A DNA stretch of 64,000 bases from CAZSDP01 sp964605665 (GTDB lineage Bacteria; Planctomycetota; UBA8108; UBA1146): assembly GCA_964605665.1 (NCBI GenBank), contig CAZSDP010000021.1, positions 1-64,000 of the forward strand, read 5' to 3'. The number at the start of each line of letters is the position of its first letter. Positions within the stretch are counted from its first letter, which is position 1. The position numbers and the translations under genes are program-made. This document shows positions 61,776 through 64,000 of the stretch, piece after piece. The notes below the pieces were generated by a model. That model was given only the letters and a program-made list of their open reading frames with translations, had not been told where the DNA came from and did no database searches.

Positions 61776-61954
61776 ATCGAGGCAGCCTGAGAAGTGGAGG
61801 CAGAGGTGCGAAATGGGGGGAGGATGCCGAGCTGTGTGGACTCTATTGAGGCTCAGTCCGATGAAGTCGCGAACCCCACAAGTGACTGAGGCAGTTTACA
61901 GCTCGGTAGATTTGGCGCGACTTTGACGACCATCGACGCAAAAGATGGGAGCGC

Positions 61955-62713
61955 TCACTCTTCTGCGGAGATTTGCTCCATCAAGTCGTCTGGCATATCA
62001 AAATTCGAGTGCACATTTTGAACGTCATCGTGGTCTTCGAGGGCTTCTATGAAGTCGAGAACCTTCTTGGCGATATTTGAATCAGTCAACTCCACAATAG
62101 TCGTAGGAATGCGGGTGACTTCTGCCAACCCTGGTTCGATTCCTGCCGCATCGACCGCTGAGCGCACCGCCGTGAAGTTTTCCGGTGCCGTGAGAACCTG
62201 AAAGATATCGGCTTCTAACTTGACGTCTTCAGCGCCGGAATCGAGTGCGAGTTCCATCAGATCATCTTCAGTCGTTCGATCGCTTGGGACTTCGATCAGT
62301 CCCTTCGTCTCAAACATCCATGAAACAGAACCTGGGTTTCCGAGGGTGGAATTCTTCTTGTCGAAAAGCTTACGGAGCTCGGAAGCAGTGCGATTGCGAT
62401 TGTCGGTCAAGATGTCGATAACAACCGCAACTTGCCCGGGTCCATAACCTTCGTAGACCAGTTCTGAGTATTGAACCGATCCACCTTCGCCGGTTCCTTT
62501 GGCGATGGCACGCTCGATATTGTCTTTGGGCATATTCGCGGCGCGAGCTTTGTCGACCGCCAAACGAAGCTTCGCATTGGCACCAGGATCTCCTCCTCCG
62601 TCACGGGCGGCGATACTGATGAACTTGGCTAGCTTCGAGAAAACTTTTGCACGCTTCTTGTCGGCGGCACCCTTCTTGTGCTTGATGCCCGCCCATTTAG
62701 AGTGACCCGCCAC
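61955..62713 (-). CDS. yebC: YebC/TACO1 family protein
   Basis: 252 residues, standard length. N-terminus MAGHSKWAGIKHKKGAADKKRAKVF, middle MPKDNIERAIAKGTG, YEGYGPG, and the DNRNRTASELRKLF motif are all present. The family includes DNA-binding regulators, and recent work links members to relief of ribosome stalling at polyproline. It follows the HhH-type gene by 16 bp on the same strand, so co-transcription is likely. Confidence 0.96.
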   Translation of the reverse strand: MAGHSKWAGIKHKKGAADKKRAKVFSKLAKFISIAARDGGGDPGANAKLRLAVDKARAANMPKDNIERAIAKGTGEGGSVQYSELVYEGYGPGQVAVVIDILTDNRNRTASELRKLFDKKNSTLGNPGSVSWMFETKGLIEVPSDRTTEDDLMELALDSGAEDVKLEADIFQVLTAPENFTAVRSAVDAAGIEPGLAEVTRIPTTIVELTDSNIAKKVLDFIEALEDHDDVQNVHSNFDMPDDLMEQISAEE

Positions 62714-62729
62714 GGGGATCCCTTCGCGT

Positions 62730-63704
62730 CTACTTTGACTTTTTTACGCTCTTCTTCGCCGCAGCCCGCTGCCGAGGGGTGACCTTGGCAGGGTAGGGGC
62801 AGCCGCGTTTCAGGACGCAGTCTGGACAATCGAGATCGCCTTCCGACATGGGACAGGTGTATCGAGCCTGCTGATTGAGAAACAGCGAAAGCAACACAAC
62901 CTGATCTCGGGAGACTTTCTCATAGAGATCTTTTTGGCGCTGTAGTGCGGTGGTATCAGGTGCGCCCAGCCCGATCCGCTCCAAGAAGGGCATCGCCACG
63001 TTCTCGAGGGGAATCACCGGGTATTCGTTGATTCGTTCGAGGACGAGCCCCATGGTGGAATCGGCGAATCCTGCGTAATTCTTGAAGAAAGCTTTGATCT
63101 CCGGATTCGTCAGATTCCGGAGGAATTCGAGGCCGACATGGTGTTGTTCCAAGAAAAGGCGATTGAGGAAGTCCTGGAGGAAGCTGGCTAATGACCGTGG
63201 ATCGTAAGCCCCCTTCAGTACTTCTTGAACTTCGGAGACGTCTGAAATTCGAACATCGTTCCAATCGACGAACTGAGTTTTGAACCCCCCGAAGGCTTTC
63301 TTGGCATCTTCGATCTTCATCTGAAGAGCGAGATGGGCGAAGAGCAAGAGGTCGAGATTGTCCTCCAGAGAGGGGAAATCCGCGAGCTGACCATGCTCTT
63401 CATGGAGCTTCTCCATGAGATAGTCGAAGCGAATCGGCTTGGACGGAACCGCGGGTTCTTTGGGTGGAGAATTCTTTGGCGCAGCTTTGCCCTTCGGCTT
63501 TGAGGTCGTCGCCGCTTTCTTCTTCGTCGTCGTTTTCTTGGCAGTCTTTTTCTTTGTTGTCTTCTTCTTGGCGGCCTTGGTGGAGCTGGTTTTCGCCTTC
63601 TTCGCGGTGGCTTTCTTCGTCGCTTTCTTGGCCGTTCGCTTCGTCGTCTTCGAGGAAGAGCTCTTCTTGGTAGTTTTTGATTTCTTTTTCGAGCTCACTG
63701 GCAT
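62730..63704 (-). CDS. HhH-GPD-like protein with Fe-S-type cysteine cluster and lysine-rich N-tail
   Basis: 324 residues from ATG 63704, which has GGAGG upstream. Residues 1-75 are a low-complexity Lys/Ala/Thr/Ser tail like eukaryotic H1 or bacterial histone-like tails. The rest has the helical pattern of endonuclease III-type proteins, including FVDWNDVRISD and LNRLFLEQHHVGLEF. It ends in a Cys set, CPMSEGDLDCPDCVLKRGC (C-x8-C-x2-C-x5-C), close to the C-x6-C-x2-C-x5-C that holds [4Fe-4S] in Nth. The HhH position reads YAGFADSTMG without the catalytic Lys, and the GPD Asp region reads PLENVAM with Glu. It is probably DNA-binding and not catalytic. Confidence 0.72.
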   Translation of the reverse strand: MPVSSKKKSKTTKKSSSSKTTKRTAKKATKKATAKKAKTSSTKAAKKKTTKKKTAKKTTTKKKAATTSKPKGKAAPKNSPPKEPAVPSKPIRFDYLMEKLHEEHGQLADFPSLEDNLDLLLFAHLALQMKIEDAKKAFGGFKTQFVDWNDVRISDVSEVQEVLKGAYDPRSLASFLQDFLNRLFLEQHHVGLEFLRNLTNPEIKAFFKNYAGFADSTMGLVLERINEYPVIPLENVAMPFLERIGLGAPDTTALQRQKDLYEKVSRDQVVLLSLFLNQQARYTCPMSEGDLDCPDCVLKRGCPYPAKVTPRQRAAAKKSVKKSK

Positions 63705-64000
63705 TCGGCCTCCTGAATTTTCCGCCTCCTGAGTCTTCCACACTGAGGGTGACGGAAGGTCTGGGGGGGCAATGGGGTAAAGAGATACTGCCCGCCTCAC
63801 CTGTGTCAGCAGATCAAAGTGACCAAGGCATGCCTAAGTCGCCGCATTGTAGAGAGTTAAGGCGCACTAGGGCTAGGGTGACACAAGCAGGGCGGGATTG
63901 TAGACAGCGTCGCGATGGGATGCAAGTGACGGAGAGTGTTCGAGTTCGATTTGCCGCGGAATATCCCCGAGCAGCCTCGTCAAGAGACCGTATCTTCGTC
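63705..64000. other. Upstream region to window end, no gene seen
   Basis: The promoter of the HhH-type and yebC genes should lie here. No coding frame, repeat or RNA is recognised. The sequence is cut by the window edge. Confidence 0.4.

Overview
The window looks like part of the chromosome of a planctomycete (Planctomycetota), probably an aquatic lineage. The main reasons are a kinase fused to repeats and a formylglycine-enzyme-like domain, dockerin-like 'GDANGDG' tails, DNRLRE, FG-GAP and VWA/HEAT secreted proteins, a Gram-negative-type outer membrane (LptB, BamA), and a DUF6677-like membrane protein. The species cannot be named from this sequence. One assembly gap of 100 N lies at 60702-60801, inside a short tandem repeat.

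Layout. Positions 45-5588 (minus strand) hold a tightly coupled operon, rdgB-lepA-lepB-lptB-DUF6677-small membrane protein, whose genes mostly overlap as TGATG or ATGA. Positions 5861-10725 (plus) carry a HEAT protein, a GalE fused to an MshEN-like domain, a parvulin lipoprotein and scpB. A small SRP RNA gene lies on the minus strand at about 10979-11063 and is followed downstream by an array of 17-bp repeats. Positions 11337-20055 hold redox-flavoured and secreted genes: a SelL-like selenoprotein, a degenerate multicopper oxidase with a dockerin-like tail, a methyltransferase, a fasciclin-CIA30 protein and an SDR-SRPBCC protein. Positions 20056-25394 look like an insertion region: one 1223-residue kinase gene with flanks that have no recognisable genes. 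Positions 25395-27080 hold a second gene interrupted by an in-frame TGA. After that come a Kef-type transporter, two tRNA-Ser genes, tRNA-Arg(ACG) next to tadA, dnaX-ybaB-recR, and an ABC-2 export cluster (34344-39096).

Positions 40370-47485 (minus) form a compact seven-gene operon for propionyl-CoA to succinyl-CoA: birA, the two mutase subunits, the epimerase, and the carboxylase as three polypeptides. A MerR gene is divergent to it. Positions 47588-55512 hold a thioesterase, FHA and VWA proteins, a pseudo-receiver/pseudo-GGDEF protein, an NSS symporter and a coiled-coil lipoprotein. Positions 55736-63704 hold MutS2 without a Smr domain, BamA, a DUF2203 protein, YebC and a lysine-tailed HhH-type protein.

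The most striking observation is two genes (11337-11876 and 25395-27080) in which one in-frame TGA falls exactly where a redox cysteine is expected. Each TGA is followed about 20 nt later by a compact hairpin with G at the first or second loop position, as in bacterial SECIS elements. TGA serves as an ordinary stop in many neighbouring genes, so selenocysteine insertion fits better than a changed code. The second protein joins FG-GAP repeats to a DsbD-alpha-like domain and may be an undescribed selenoprotein family. The selenocysteine machinery itself is not in the window.
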